64,000 bases of DNA from positions 125,908 to 189,907 of the forward strand of contig NZ_BMZG01000006.1 in assembly GCF_014652675.1 (NCBI RefSeq), read 5' to 3'. Origin of the DNA: Formosimonas limnophila. GTDB taxonomy: Bacteria > Pseudomonadota > Gammaproteobacteria > Burkholderiales > Burkholderiaceae. The translations under genes were made by a program, and so were the position numbers. Positions 19,178-29,157 of this stretch are shown piece by piece (the stretch's first letter is position 1; every line of letters begins with the position of its first letter). The notes under the pieces are model-generated. The model did no database searches. It had not been told where the DNA came from and saw nothing but the letters and a program-made list of their open reading frames with translations.

Positions 19178-19789
19178 ATGAATACGAATCTTTCCAAACC
19201 TCAAATCACAAACCTTAACGCACCAACCAATTTAGTCGGTCAATTCCTCATTGCCATGCCCAGTCAGCTGGGAGATGCGTTTGAGCGCACGGTGGTCTAT
19301 GTCTGCGAGCACAATGCCAGCGGGGCATTGGGCTTGGTAGTCAATCGCAGTGCCGATGTGACTATTTCTGATGTGCTGACCAAGCTGGATGTAGTCGACG
19401 AAATGTCGATTCAGTACGCAGCGCATGCCAGCGAGTCTGTTTTGGTCGGTGGGCCTGTGCAAACGGAGCGCGGCTTTGTTTTGCACGCGCCTTTTCACGA
19501 ATACGCCGCCACCATTAAAATCAATGACAACGTGGGGCTGACCAGCTCGCGTGATATATTGGAAGACTTGGCGCGTGGTCAAGGCCCTGACAAAATGCTG
19601 CTCGCTCTGGGTTATGCAGGATGGAGTGCGGGTCAGCTCGAAGCTGAGTTGGCGCGAAACGCTTGGTTGACTGTGCCTGCCGATGAGCATGTGCTCTTTG
19701 AAACCTTGCCACGTGAGCGGTATCAACAAGCGATGCGTTTATTGGGCTTTGATGCGGCCATGCTGTCAGATCAAGCGGGGCACGCTTGA
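19178..19789 (+). CDS. YqgE/AlgH family protein (UPF0301)
   Basis: A 203-residue conserved protein with the family start LVGQFLIAMPSQLGDAFERT and the motifs GALGLVVNRS, VLVGGPVQTERGFVLH and ALGYAGWSAGQLEAEL. Its biochemical role is not settled. It is nearly always found just before the ruvX (yqgF) gene, as here, where the two overlap by one base (TGATG). The ATG at 19178 starts somewhat earlier than in many homologues, so the first 15 residues may not all be translated. Confidence 0.93.
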   Translation: MNTNLSKPQITNLNAPTNLVGQFLIAMPSQLGDAFERTVVYVCEHNASGALGLVVNRSADVTISDVLTKLDVVDEMSIQYAAHASESVLVGGPVQTERGFVLHAPFHEYAATIKINDNVGLTSSRDILEDLARGQGPDKMLLALGYAGWSAGQLEAELARNAWLTVPADEHVLFETLPRERYQQAMRLLGFDAAMLSDQAGHA

Positions 19790-20199
19790 TGGCAGCGACG
19801 CTTTTGGCAATTGATTATGGTAAAAAGCGTGTCGGCGTTGCGGTGGGCAATAACTTGACCAAAAGTGCGACGCCCTTGAGTATCATTACTCGCCAGAGTG
19901 ATGCACAGGTATTGCAAGCAATAAAGGCGTTGGTGAATGAGTGGCAGGTGTCTGAGTTGGTCATTGGTATCCCACGACAGCCCGACTATACGCCGCATGA
20001 GATGACAGCGGCGTGCGAGGTTTTTGCCCAGCGGTTGCGTGATGAATTTAATGTGGTGGTGCACGAAGTCGATGAGCGGTATTCATCGGCTGTTTTAATG
20101 TCCCAATCAAAACGTCGTGCTGATGGTTCTGTGCGCGAAGTGCCGCAGGATGATAAGGCCGCCGCTGTTATATTGCAGCAGTTTTTGGACGAGTTGTGA
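19789..20199 (+). CDS. ruvX: RuvX/YqgF Holliday junction resolvase-like RNase
   Basis: A 136-residue RNase H-fold protein. The first catalytic Asp is in LAIDYGKKRVGVAVG and another acidic motif is in VVHEVDERYSSAVL. The family takes part in 16S rRNA 5' processing and has been proposed as an alternative resolvase. The ATG at 19789 shares a base with the yqgE stop. It forms the conserved yqgE-ruvX-pyrR-pyrB-pyrC' run. Confidence 0.94.
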   Translation: MAATLLAIDYGKKRVGVAVGNNLTKSATPLSIITRQSDAQVLQAIKALVNEWQVSELVIGIPRQPDYTPHEMTAACEVFAQRLRDEFNVVVHEVDERYSSAVLMSQSKRRADGSVREVPQDDKAAAVILQQFLDEL

Positions 20200-20272
20200 A
20201 GTAGTTGCGACGAATCGAGCGGGTTTGACTAGTTTTTATCTGGTTATATCAAAAATCAAATAATGGGATGTT

Positions 20273-20827
20273 ATGAACACAGAGTTTAACGCGCCAACCA
20301 GCCGAATCCCTGATGCGGAACATTTATATATTCATCTCCTACGCGAAGTGCGTGCGCATGTGGCTGCCTTTAGTGTGCCGCCTGTCATCATTGGTGTGCA
20401 TCGCGGTGGTGCTTGGGTGGCTGAGCGATTGCATCAAGACTTGGGTTTGAGCGAACCGCTATCGACGATTGATATTTCGTTTTATCGGGATGATTTTTCG
20501 ACGACGGGGATTCGCACCAATGTCAAAACCACCGATGTGCCTGTTGATTTGGATGGGCGTGCGGTGATTTTGTGTGACGATATTCTCAATAGTGGTCGCA
20601 GCGTGAGAGCAGCGTTGAACGAGATTTTCGACTTTGGGCGACCAGCGCGGGTGGATTTGGCTGTGTTGTTTGACCGCGGCGGGCGAGAGTTGCCTATGGC
20701 TGCGCGGTTTGTCGGGGGGGGCAGCGAGTTTGATGCGGCTTATAAATTGGTGCTTGAACGCGACTCATCGAATCGTTTTTGTTTCCGCGTACCACTTCGC
20801 CAAAACGCAGCTGTGGAGGCATCATGA
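20273..20827 (+). CDS. pyrR: PyrR bifunctional pyrimidine regulator / uracil phosphoribosyltransferase
   Basis: A 184-residue type I phosphoribosyltransferase with the PRPP loop [14 protein letters not shown] and PyrR features [13 protein letters not shown] and [10 protein letters not shown]. PyrR can make UMP from uracil and, in Gram-positives, controls pyr attenuation. I see no terminator/antiterminator leader in the 73 bp upstream, so any regulation here is unclear. The gene overlaps pyrB by four bases. Confidence 0.93.
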   Translation: MNTEFNAPTSRIPDAEHLYIHLLREVRAHVAAFSVPPVIIGVHRGGAWVAERLHQDLGLSEPLSTIDISFYRDDFSTTGIRTNVKTTDVPVDLDGRAVILCDDILNSGRSVRAALNEIFDFGRPARVDLAVLFDRGGRELPMAARFVGGGSEFDAAYKLVLERDSSNRFCFRVPLRQNAAVEAS

Positions 20828-21846
20828 ATACCCAAACCTATACACCGCCTGCTGTGCCTTGGGCAGAATTGCGCAACGCGCGTAATCCACAGATGACCGC
20901 TGACGGTCGTTTGCAACATTTACTCACACTCGAAGGTGTCTCGTGCGACACGCTGCACCACATTCTCAATACCGCTGAGTCGTTTCTGTCGTTGTCTGAC
21001 CACGATGTCAAGAAAGTGCCTCTGCTGCGCGGTAAGTCGGTGTTCAATATTTTCTTTGAGAACTCCACCCGCACGCGAACCACGTTTGAAATTGCGGCTA
21101 AACGGCTGTCTGCTGACGTGGTCAATCTGAATATCGAAGCCTCCTCCACCTCGAAAGGCGAAACGCTGCTCGACACGATGGACAACCTTGCGGCGATGCA
21201 TGCGGATATGTTTGTCGTGCGACACAATCAATCGGGTGCGCCGTATCTCATGGCGCAGCATCTGAATCGAATCGATCGTAAAGACATCCACATCATTAAC
21301 GCAGGCGACGGACGACACGCGCACCCGACACAGGGTTTGCTCGACATGCTGACGATTCGTCACTATAAAAAAGATTTCACTCTGTTGCGTGTCGCCATCG
21401 TTGGCGATATTTTGCATTCACGTGTGGCGCGTTCAGACATTCACGCGTTGACCACGCTTGGCGTGCCTGAGGTGCGTGTGATTGGCCCACAAACTTTGCT
21501 GCCCAGTGGCTTGGCGCAAATGGGGGTGCATGTTTATCATGACATGCGAGAGGGACTGCGCGACGTTGATGTCATCATTATGCTGCGTTTGCAGAAAGAG
21601 CGGATGCACGGCGCATTGTTGCCCTCCGAGGCGGAATATTTCGCGCACTATGGTTTGACCACAGAGAAACTCGCTTATGCCAGACCTGATGCGATTGTGA
21701 TGCATCCAGGACCGATTAATCGTGGGGTGGAGATTGCCTCTGATGTGGCCGATGGGTCGCAGGCAGTGATTTTGCCGCAGGTGAGTTTTGGTATCGCGGC
21801 GCGCATGGCTGTGATGGCGATTTTGGCGGGAGGGCATGGCGCATGA
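20824..21846 (+). CDS. pyrB: Aspartate carbamoyltransferase catalytic subunit
   Basis: PyrB joins carbamoyl phosphate and aspartate in the second step of pyrimidine synthesis. Carbamoyl-phosphate motif STRTRTTF is at residues 81-88, with HPTQGLLD and the aspartate-site MLRLQKERM later. Its 340 residues are normal. It starts at the ATG overlapping the pyrR stop. It is followed by an inactive dihydroorotase homologue; in pseudomonads such a protein assembles with PyrB into a dodecamer. Confidence 0.96.
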   Translation: MNTQTYTPPAVPWAELRNARNPQMTADGRLQHLLTLEGVSCDTLHHILNTAESFLSLSDHDVKKVPLLRGKSVFNIFFENSTRTRTTFEIAAKRLSADVVNLNIEASSTSKGETLLDTMDNLAAMHADMFVVRHNQSGAPYLMAQHLNRIDRKDIHIINAGDGRHAHPTQGLLDMLTIRHYKKDFTLLRVAIVGDILHSRVARSDIHALTTLGVPEVRVIGPQTLLPSGLAQMGVHVYHDMREGLRDVDVIIMLRLQKERMHGALLPSEAEYFAHYGLTTEKLAYARPDAIVMHPGPINRGVEIASDVADGSQAVILPQVSFGIAARMAVMAILAGGHGA

Positions 21847-23147
21847 ATGTACTGATTAAAAATGTGCGATTGGTGCATACAACGGATGTGGTGCATACCG
21901 ACAAAAACACCACCCATGTTTATGTGCAAGATGGTGTGATTGCTGGCATTGGCGAAATGCCTGCTGGGTTTGTCCCGCAGACGGTGATTGAAGGTGCAGG
22001 TGCTTGTATCAGTTTTGGCTTGGCCGACTTGGCGGTTCGATTGACGGAGAAGGGTGGCAAACATCACGGCGACGTGATGGCCGATGTCCTGAACGCGGCG
22101 GTTGCAGGTGGTGTGACGCATGTGGCGTGCTTGCCTGATGCCACGCCGATTTTGGATGAGCCCAGTTTGGTAACATTGCTCAAAAATCGCAGCGCAGCAC
22201 TGGGATTGGCTCATGTGTATCCAATTGGTGCACTCACGCAAGGGCTTGAGGGGGAAATGCTTGCGCCGATGGCGACGCTTGCCGAGCATGGCTGTGTGGC
22301 GTTTTCACAAGCCGATGTGAGCATTCAAAATACTCAGGTATTGGCGCGGGCGTTGCAATATGCGGCGAGTTTTGGCTTACCCGTTTGGTTGCGTGTTCAG
22401 GATTATTATCTCGGTGCGGGTGAGGAGGCTTATGCGGCATCGGGCGCTTACGCTTCGCGCTTGGGTCTATCGGGTGTGTCAGTTGCCGCTGAGACGATTG
22501 CGTTATATACCTTGTTTGAATTGTTGCGCGGTATGGGGGATGCTGCACCACGGGTGCATATTTGCCGTGTGTCATCAAGCCGTGCGGTTGAGCTGATTCG
22601 TTCTGCCAAAAAAGATGGTTTGAATGTGACCTGTGATGTGAATATGCACCATTTGCATTTGGTGGATACCGACATGGGCTACTTTGATAGCCAATTTGTC
22701 TTTAATCCGCCACTGCGTACTTCGAGTGATCGTGCTGCGCTGCGTGCGGCAGTGATGGATGGCACGGTGGATGTGGTCGTGTCTGACCATGTGGCGGTTG
22801 ATGCCGATGCGAAAGAATTGCCCGTTGGACAGGCTCAGGCAGGTGCTGTTGGCACACAGTGGTTGCTCTCGTTGTTGGTTAAGGTGGCTCAAGAGGAGCG
22901 TGTGGATGTTGCGGTTTTGCTCACGGCGGCTGTGTCACGTGCGTATCGTGTGCTCGGTTTGGCGGTGCCTGTTTGGCAAGTCGGCTGCTCAGCAAACTTT
23001 GTCGTGTTTGATGAGGCCAATGACTGGGCGGTGACGCCGCAGGTGATTCGTGGCGCGCATCGCAATACCCCATTTTTGCATCATGAATTGCCTGCGGTGG
23101 TTCATGCCACGTTGGTCGATGGGGTCGTTGTTTTTGGTAATCTATGA
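21843..23147 (+). CDS. Dihydroorotase-like non-catalytic PyrC' (PyrX) subunit
   Basis: An amidohydrolase-fold protein of 434 residues overlapping pyrB by four bases. The zinc-binding HxH that active dihydroorotases carry in the segment 'DxHVHLR' is replaced: the segment reads [15 protein letters not shown]. Other metal-ligand His motifs are also altered, although VVSDHVAVD remains near the C-terminal Asp position. This is the state of the inactive PyrC' of the class A ATCase complex, whose job is structural. A working dihydroorotase must be encoded elsewhere. Confidence 0.88.
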   Translation: MNVLIKNVRLVHTTDVVHTDKNTTHVYVQDGVIAGIGEMPAGFVPQTVIEGAGACISFGLADLAVRLTEKGGKHHGDVMADVLNAAVAGGVTHVACLPDATPILDEPSLVTLLKNRSAALGLAHVYPIGALTQGLEGEMLAPMATLAEHGCVAFSQADVSIQNTQVLARALQYAASFGLPVWLRVQDYYLGAGEEAYAASGAYASRLGLSGVSVAAETIALYTLFELLRGMGDAAPRVHICRVSSSRAVELIRSAKKDGLNVTCDVNMHHLHLVDTDMGYFDSQFVFNPPLRTSSDRAALRAAVMDGTVDVVVSDHVAVDADAKELPVGQAQAGAVGTQWLLSLLVKVAQEERVDVAVLLTAAVSRAYRVLGLAVPVWQVGCSANFVVFDEANDWAVTPQVIRGAHRNTPFLHHELPAVVHATLVDGVVVFGNL

Positions 23148-23186
23148 GACCGCTCTGGGTCGGTGTGACAAATTTTTGAGGTGTTT

Positions 23187-23978
23187 ATGCAAGTATTGGG
23201 TTGGTTGATTGCGCCACTGCGCTTGGTGGTTTTGTTGGTGCATATTTTGGTGGGTTTGTTGCTGACATTGTTGTTTTTTCGCTTTATGCCTTGGTCTGCG
23301 CGTCAGAGTATCATTCGGATTTGGTCAAGGGTTTTATTGATGGTTTTGGGCGTGCGACTCAATGTTGTCTCTGCGCCTGTGTGCTTGCCAATGCGCGGTA
23401 TGTTGGTGAGTAACCACACATCGTGGGTCGATATTTTTGTGGCCAATTCGATTCAGCCAACGCGTTTTATCGCCAAGTCTGAGATTAAAAAATGGCCTTT
23501 ACTGGGTACTTTGGTCTCGAGTGTCGGTACGCTGTATGTGGAGAGGGGCAACCGCCACATGATTTCTAAAACCAACAAAGAAATCACTCATGCGGCAGAG
23601 AATGGTGATTTGATTGGTTTATATGCTGAGGGCACGACGACGGATGGCACATACCTTTTACCGTTTAAGAGCAATTTATTTCAGCCTGCGATTGACAACG
23701 CATTGCACATTTATCCTTTGGGGGTGACGTACTCTAAAGGTGGACGACACAGCAATGTGGCTTCGTATATAGGTGACATGAGTATGCTGGGCAGTTTTTG
23801 GCAATTGGCTACAAGCATTGGCTTAACAGCCAATGTGCATTATTGCCCGATTATTCCAGCTGCACAATTTAGCCATCGTCAAGAGTTGGCGACAGCCACG
23901 CAAGAGGCGGTTTCACGTGCATTAGGTTTAGACGTGATGGCGGCAGAGACAGTGGCTCAGGTGTTGCGTGGTGTTTAA
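23187..23978 (+). CDS. plsC: 1-acyl-sn-glycerol-3-phosphate acyltransferase (PlsC family)
   Basis: A membrane acyltransferase of 263 residues that makes phosphatidic acid from lysophosphatidic acid, or acylates a related lipid. The N-terminal hydrophobic helix (about 5-33) precedes the catalytic NHTSWVD (76-82; His77, Asp82). The block normally 'FPEGTR' reads YAEGTTTDG. ATG 23187 follows GAGG at suitable spacing. It sits 40 bp after pyrC', a common Burkholderiales neighbour. Lysophospholipid or ornithine-lipid specificity cannot be excluded. Confidence 0.9.
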   Translation: MQVLGWLIAPLRLVVLLVHILVGLLLTLLFFRFMPWSARQSIIRIWSRVLLMVLGVRLNVVSAPVCLPMRGMLVSNHTSWVDIFVANSIQPTRFIAKSEIKKWPLLGTLVSSVGTLYVERGNRHMISKTNKEITHAAENGDLIGLYAEGTTTDGTYLLPFKSNLFQPAIDNALHIYPLGVTYSKGGRHSNVASYIGDMSMLGSFWQLATSIGLTANVHYCPIIPAAQFSHRQELATATQEAVSRALGLDVMAAETVAQVLRGV

Positions 23979-23988
23979 GCCGCTGGAT

Positions 23989-24783
23989 TTATTCGAAAGC
24001 AGTCAATAATTCCCCGCTGGGGTAGTGGTAAGCCGTCAACTCACGCCCCCAGACGCAGCCTGTGTCCAAGCAGGTGGTGTTGTTTTCTTGATGAAATCCG
24101 AGCGCGGACCAGTGGCCGAAAAAAATCGGTGTTTTAATGGTTTGACGGCGTGGCATGGCAAACCACGGAGTGAGGTGATGGGGCAAATCCTTTAGTTCGG
24201 CTTTAAACCCATAGTCGAGCACGTCGCCCTGCAGTGTGCGCATGCGGGTAAAGACATTGGTGATGACGCGTAAACGCGCCACACCAACCAAGTCATCATG
24301 CCATGCATTGGGTTCATTGCCGAATAGGGTCTGCAAAGACTGAGTGTAGTCATCACTGCGCAATAATGCTTCTAATTCTCCTGCGCGAGCCAAAACATCT
24401 GCGAGCGTCCAGCTCGGCCAAACCCCCGCATGTACCATCAAAACGCCATGCTCAAAATGAGCCAAAGGTTGATGACGCAGCCAGTCCAGCCATTCGTCGC
24501 GATTGGGTAAATACAAGATTTCATCAAGCGTGTCTGACTTGCCTTTTTTTCGTGCACCTGCGGCCACTGCCAGTAAATGAATGTCATGGTTGCCCAGCAC
24601 CACTCGTGCGCGCTTACCCAATGCTTTAATTTGCTGTAAAACAGACAATGAGTCTGGGCCTCGGTTGACCAAATCACCGCAAAACCAAATATCGGCGTCA
24701 TGGGGGATTTGGTTGAGCAAGTCACGTAAGGCGTTCGAGCAGCCTTGAACGTCACCAATCAGGTAGAAATTCGGTTGGGTCAT
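23989..24783 (-). CDS. apaH: Symmetrical bis(5'-nucleosyl)-tetraphosphatase
   Basis: ApaH hydrolyses Ap4A to two ADP and removes Np4-type RNA caps. Calcineurin-like metallophosphatase motifs occur in order: IGDVQGC (8-14), GDLVNRGPDS, VLGNHD, and MVHAGVWPSW. Length 264 is normal. It converges on plsC with 10 bp between stops, and diverges from the polysaccharide locus. Confidence 0.96.
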   Translation of the reverse strand: MTQPNFYLIGDVQGCSNALRDLLNQIPHDADIWFCGDLVNRGPDSLSVLQQIKALGKRARVVLGNHDIHLLAVAAGARKKGKSDTLDEILYLPNRDEWLDWLRHQPLAHFEHGVLMVHAGVWPSWTLADVLARAGELEALLRSDDYTQSLQTLFGNEPNAWHDDLVGVARLRVITNVFTRMRTLQGDVLDYGFKAELKDLPHHLTPWFAMPRRQTIKTPIFFGHWSALGFHQENNTTCLDTGCVWGRELTAYHYPSGELLTAFE

Positions 24784-24881
24784 GGGAGAATTGCTTTGTT
24801 AGTATCTATATGGCGGGGTTTTCGGTAAAATAGCATTTCATCTCAGCGTGCATTGTACGCAATATCAACTCTGGAGTCAGT

Positions 24882-25652
24882 GTGTCAGAAATCATTCAAA
24901 GTTTTAGAGCCACTCAGCAGTGGTGGACACTTGCCGTATTCGACATTCGTCAGCGTTATCGTCGTTCAACCTTGGGCCCGCTGTGGATCACGCTGTCCAC
25001 TGGTATTATGGTAGCTGCGCTCGGATTTTTGTGGTCTTCGCTGTTCAAAATGCCGATTGCTGAATTCATGCCTTATTTTGCATCAGGTTTGATTCTGTGG
25101 ACATTCATGTCATCCCAGATCAATGAGGCGTGCACGGCGTACACCCAGTATGAGGGCTACATCAAACAAATCAACTTGCCGCTCCCGCTTTATGTCTTGC
25201 GGGTTTGTTCACGAAACATCATTTTGCTTGCTCATAACATCATTGTTTTTGTTGTGGTTTGGGCGGTCTTCGGTTTCTCATGGCTCCCTAATTTACCGAT
25301 GGTTGTTTTGGGCTTCATGGTGATGGCATTGACGCTGTTCTTTTTCTCGATTCCGATTGCGGTGCTGTGTACGCGTTTTCGCGATATTTCGCCTATTGTG
25401 CAAAGTATTACTCAGATTTTGTACTTTTTCACGCCAGTCATGTGGCAGGCCAAAATCTTACCGGCACATTATCAGTGGGTTGTTGACTACAATCCGTTGC
25501 ACCATCTATTTGAGATTGTCAGGGCGCCAATGCTTGGTCAACTGGCTGCTGTTGAATCATGGGTTTGGTCTTTTGTCTTGCTGATTGTATTTGCCGCATT
25601 GGCTTCATTCATGCACACACGTTACCGTAAGCGTGTTGCTTATTGGCTGTAA
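24882..25652 (+). CDS. wzm: ABC-2 type polysaccharide exporter permease (Wzm)
   Basis: An inner-membrane permease of 256 residues with about six helices and the ABC-2 transporter region (TLGPLWITLSTGIMVAALGF near residue 30; NPLHHLFEIVRAPMLG near 205). It pairs with the ATPase 9 bp downstream to move an undecaprenyl-linked glycan across the inner membrane. The start is GTG, five bases after GGAG. It is the first gene of the polysaccharide locus. Confidence 0.92.
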   Translation: MSEIIQSFRATQQWWTLAVFDIRQRYRRSTLGPLWITLSTGIMVAALGFLWSSLFKMPIAEFMPYFASGLILWTFMSSQINEACTAYTQYEGYIKQINLPLPLYVLRVCSRNIILLAHNIIVFVVVWAVFGFSWLPNLPMVVLGFMVMALTLFFFSIPIAVLCTRFRDISPIVQSITQILYFFTPVMWQAKILPAHYQWVVDYNPLHHLFEIVRAPMLGQLAAVESWVWSFVLLIVFAALASFMHTRYRKRVAYWL

Positions 25653-25661
25653 GGAGCTTAT

Positions 25662-26399
25662 ATGACCGCACATATTATTGCCAAAGATGTTGGTGTCGAG
25701 TTTCCCATATTCAATAGCAGCCACCGTTCTCTCAAAAAAAGCATTCTCAATGTCACCACAGGTGGGCGAGTGGCTCAAGACACCAAAAACCATGTAGTTG
25801 TTCGTGCGCTTGATGATATTAATTTAAATATTCAGCCGGGTGACCGTGTTGGTCTTGTAGGTCATAACGGCTCAGGCAAAACCACCTTGCTGCGCGTGCT
25901 ATCAGGGGTGTACGCACCCGTGAGTGGCTTGTTGGATGTCAAAGGAAAAATAGCCACGTTGTTAGACATCAGCCTCGGTATGGATGGTGAAGCCACTGGT
26001 TATGAGAACATCCGCGTACGAGGGTTGCTAATGGGACTCTCCGTCGTTGAGATTGACGCGCTGACTGATGAAATCGCTGAGTTTACAGGTTTGGGTGATT
26101 ATCTCAATATGCCGATGCGCACCTACTCATCAGGTATGGCGGTTCGTTTGGGTTTTGCTGTGTCGACAAGTATTCGAGCCGATATTATTTTGATGGATGA
26201 ATGGCTCTCTGTTGGTGATGCCGAGTTTCAGGAAAAAGCCTCTGAGCGACTCAATCATATGGTCAATCAAGCTTCCATTTTGGTTTTGGCATCGCATAGT
26301 ATGGAGTTAGTTGAAAAAACCTGTAATAAAATTGTTCATATGGAGCACGGAAAAATCGTTGACGTCCTTGATAATGCGCCACCAGCAATGTCGACGTAA
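25662..26399 (+). CDS. wzt: ABC polysaccharide exporter ATPase (Wzt), short form
   Basis: A 245-residue nucleotide-binding subunit. Walker A is GHNGSGKT (67-74), the signature region is YSSGMAVRLGFAV, and Walker B is IILMDEWLSVGDAEF. It ends soon after the ATPase domain, so it lacks the C-terminal carbohydrate-binding domain found in long Wzt proteins that read a terminal cap (E. coli O8/O9a type). That implies chain length or export is set in another way. Confidence 0.93.
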   Translation: MTAHIIAKDVGVEFPIFNSSHRSLKKSILNVTTGGRVAQDTKNHVVVRALDDINLNIQPGDRVGLVGHNGSGKTTLLRVLSGVYAPVSGLLDVKGKIATLLDISLGMDGEATGYENIRVRGLLMGLSVVEIDALTDEIAEFTGLGDYLNMPMRTYSSGMAVRLGFAVSTSIRADIILMDEWLSVGDAEFQEKASERLNHMVNQASILVLASHSMELVEKTCNKIVHMEHGKIVDVLDNAPPAMST

Positions 26400-26414
26400 C
26401 TTAGGAGTTAATTG

Positions 26415-27890
26415 GTGAATCAAAATGCTCAACAACTCGTGCCTGTTATTTTGTCTGGCGGCTCTGGTACTCGACTGTGGCCTCTGTCTCGAGAAAAGCA
26501 TCCCAAACAGCTATTAAGTTTGATTGATGACGAGACATTACTGCAGTTAACTGCTTTGAGATTGGATGGGTTGACGCTGGATATTGCGGTGTCTGACAGG
26601 CCGATTGTGGTTTGTAATCAAGAGTACCGATTCATTACAGCAGAGCAGTTGCTGCAAGTTGGGGTGGTCGCAGAGCGGATTATCTTAGAACCGTTTGGCA
26701 AAAACACAGCGCCAGCTTTAACTTTAGCCGCTCAAACGATTTGTGCTAATGGCAGCGATGCTGTGTTGCTGGCCATGGCTGCTGACCATGCGATGCGAAA
26801 TATCGATGCATTTCATGCAGCTATTGCAAACGGTTTGCCAGCCGCACTTGATGGACACGTGGTGACTTTTGGTGTCACGCCCAATGCGCCTGTTACTGGT
26901 TATGGTTATATTCAAGCGAATGATCGAGAACAGTACCCAAATGTACTAGACATTAGCCAGTTTGTTGAAAAGCCTGATGTGAGTACGGCGCAAGCTTATC
27001 TCGACAGTGGTGATTATTTGTGGAACAGCGGTATTTTCATGGTGAAAGCCAGCTCGTGGTTGCAGGCCATGGCGCGCTATGCGCCCGATATTTTGCTAGC
27101 GTGTGACGCTGCGGTGACTAATGCAGCAGTCGATTTAGATTTTGTTCGTGTCGATGAGACCGCGTTTGGGGCTTGCCCTTCAGACTCTATTGACTATGCT
27201 GTGATGGAAAAGTTAAGTTTGACGCCAGATAGTTCAATTAAAGGTTATGTTGTGCCCATGGATGCGGGTTGGTCAGACGTTGGTGCTTGGGATACGGTGT
27301 GGCAGGTGTTGGATAAAGACCAAAATGGCAACGTTGCACAGGGTGATGCACTGTTTGTGAAGACCACAAATAGTTTGGTGTTGTCGCATGAGCGTGTCGT
27401 GTCATGCTTGGGTTTGGACGATATAGTGATTGTCGATACCGTTGATGCGTTATTGGTCGCAAAAAAATCTGAAGTGCGGGACTTAAAGTCTGTTGTTGCG
27501 GCTATAAAAAAGACACATGTTCACTTGACAGAGAATCATCGCAAGGTTTTTCGCCCGTGGGGTGCTTATGACTCGATAGCTGCGGATGAGCGCTTTCAGG
27601 TCAAGCGCATCATCGTGAAGCCTGGTGCATCACTGAGCTTGCAGATGCACCATCATCGAGCCGAGCATTGGATTGTTGTGCGAGGTACTGGGCGCGTGAC
27701 GCGTGGTGATGAGGTGTTTTTGCTCAGCGAAAATGAATCCGCTTTTATCCCGCTAGGTGTTGTGCATCGTTTAGAGAACCCAGGTAAAACCACGCTGGAG
27801 TTAATTGAGGTGCAGTCTGGTTCTTATTTGGGTGAGGATGATATTGTTCGTCTTGAGGATGTGTATGGGCGTGATGGGTCGATCGGTTAG
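26415..27890 (+). CDS. manC: Mannose-1-phosphate guanylyltransferase / mannose-6-phosphate isomerase
   Basis: A type II PMI-GMP enzyme of 491 residues that makes GDP-mannose. The N-terminal nucleotidyltransferase signature is LSGGSGTRLWPLSREKHPK, with FVEKP in the middle. The C-terminal cupin isomerase domain has LQMHHHRAEHWIVVRG and IPLGVVHRLENPG. GTG 26415 is the better start (seven bases after AGGAG); TTG 26412 is next to it. No manB, gmd or fucose gene is in this locus, so the use of GDP-mannose is unclear. Confidence 0.94.
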   Translation: MNQNAQQLVPVILSGGSGTRLWPLSREKHPKQLLSLIDDETLLQLTALRLDGLTLDIAVSDRPIVVCNQEYRFITAEQLLQVGVVAERIILEPFGKNTAPALTLAAQTICANGSDAVLLAMAADHAMRNIDAFHAAIANGLPAALDGHVVTFGVTPNAPVTGYGYIQANDREQYPNVLDISQFVEKPDVSTAQAYLDSGDYLWNSGIFMVKASSWLQAMARYAPDILLACDAAVTNAAVDLDFVRVDETAFGACPSDSIDYAVMEKLSLTPDSSIKGYVVPMDAGWSDVGAWDTVWQVLDKDQNGNVAQGDALFVKTTNSLVLSHERVVSCLGLDDIVIVDTVDALLVAKKSEVRDLKSVVAAIKKTHVHLTENHRKVFRPWGAYDSIAADERFQVKRIIVKPGASLSLQMHHHRAEHWIVVRGTGRVTRGDEVFLLSENESAFIPLGVVHRLENPGKTTLELIEVQSGSYLGEDDIVRLEDVYGRDGSIG

Positions 27891-28013
27891 TTTGTTTGAT
27901 TTTTTTGACATTATTGAAAGAAAATTGTTTGTTTTCAATTGATTGCTGGGGTTTAATGTGTTGTTAATTAGATAATTTCTTGTGGTTTTGGGGTGGTTGG
28001 AAGGGTGCTCAGT

Positions 28014-28019
28014 TATAAT
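28014..28019 (+). promoter_or_regulatory. Candidate -10 box before rfbB
   Basis: A perfect TATAAT lies 82 bp before rfbB in an AT-rich 199-bp gap. No clear -35 is seen at 16-18 bp. The gap also holds an A/T-rich inverted repeat (GAAAA ... TTTTC near 27920). Confidence 0.35.
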
Positions 28020-28039
28020 GCAGTCTTAGGAAAGTGCTA

Positions 28040-28099
28040 ATGATTGAGGCAATTCAGTTTGATGGTGTGAATATTCGCTTAGAAAGGTTGTGTATATGA
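28040..28099 (+). CDS. Possible 19-codon upstream ORF coupled to rfbB
   Basis: A short frame, [19 protein letters not shown], starts at ATG 28040 with AGGA eight bases upstream. It stops at TGA 28097-28099, overlapping the rfbB start codon (ATGA). It could be a leader peptide coupled to rfbB, or a remnant of a displaced gene. No homologue is recognised. Confidence 0.3.
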   Translation: MIEAIQFDGVNIRLERLCI

Positions 28100-29157
28100 C
28101 GGTTTTGGTCACAGGTGGCGCAGGTTTTATCGGTGGTAATTTTGTCTTGGATTGGTGTGCTGGTTCTGATGAGCTGGTCGTTAATTTGGACAAGCTGACC
28201 TATGCGGGCAACCTTGATACGCTAAGTACGCTCAAAGGGCGTGATAACCATGTGTTTGTACAGGGTGATATTGGCGATAAAGTACTGGTCACGAAGCTGC
28301 TCAATGAGTACCAGCCCCGTGCTGTGATTAATTTCGCGGCGGAGTCGCACGTGGATCGCTCGATTCATGGACCTGCGGATTTTATCGAAACAAATATTGT
28401 TGGGACATTTAACCTGCTTGAAGCTGTTCGTGCTTACTGGAGTGATTTACCATCTGATCATAAAGCGGCATTTCGCTTTTTACACGTCTCGACTGATGAA
28501 GTGTACGGGACCTTGAGTGCGACGGATGAACCATTTTCTGAAACGACTTCTTATGAGCCAAATAGCCCTTATTCGGCGAGTAAGGCTGCTTCCGACCACT
28601 TAGTCCGTGCATGGCATCATACATATGGTTTGCCTGTTTTGACGACAAATTGCTCGAATAACTATGGCCCTTACCACTTCCCTGAAAAACTCATTCCACT
28701 GGTGATTTTGAATGCGCTGGCTGGTAAGCCTTTGCCGATTTATGGTGATGGTCAACAAATTCGTGACTGGTTGTTTGTCAAAGATCATTGTGCCGCAATC
28801 CGTCGTGTGCTTGAGGCTGGGCGTTTGGGCGAGACCTACAACGTCGGCGGTTGGAATGAAAAAGCCAATCTTGACGTGGTCAATACTATCTGTACTTTGC
28901 TCGATGAATTGAAGCCGCGAGCAGATGGCAAGGGATACGCTGAGCAAATTACCTATGTCACTGACCGACCTGGTCACGACCGACGCTACGCCATCGACGC
29001 ACGAAAAATCGAGCGTGATCTTGGCTGGAAGCCCGCTGAAACATTCGATACAGGAATTCGTAAGACCGTCCAGTGGTATCTCGACAACCACGAGTGGGTT
29101 CAAAACGTTACCAGTGGTGGTTATCGTGAGTGGACTGCCAAACAATACGGTGCATGA
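28096..29157 (+). CDS. rfbB: dTDP-glucose 4,6-dehydratase
   Basis: The second enzyme of dTDP-L-rhamnose synthesis, a short-chain dehydrogenase-fold protein of 353 residues. It has the NAD-binding [11 protein letters not shown] near residue 8, the catalytic STDEVYG and the YSASKAASD Tyr/Lys motif. ATG 28096 is used rather than GTG 28090. It shares a base with rfbD, and the four rfb genes run in the order B, D, A, C. Confidence 0.96.
   Translation: MTVLVTGGAGFIGGNFVLDWCAGSDELVVNLDKLTYAGNLDTLSTLKGRDNHVFVQGDIGDKVLVTKLLNEYQPRAVINFAAESHVDRSIHGPADFIETNIVGTFNLLEAVRAYWSDLPSDHKAAFRFLHVSTDEVYGTLSATDEPFSETTSYEPNSPYSASKAASDHLVRAWHHTYGLPVLTTNCSNNYGPYHFPEKLIPLVILNALAGKPLPIYGDGQQIRDWLFVKDHCAAIRRVLEAGRLGETYNVGGWNEKANLDVVNTICTLLDELKPRADGKGYAEQITYVTDRPGHDRRYAIDARKIERDLGWKPAETFDTGIRKTVQWYLDNHEWVQNVTSGGYREWTAKQYGA

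Noticed and set aside
20200..20272. PyrR attenuator leader
   Set aside because: The 73 bp hold no competing hairpins or T-tract.
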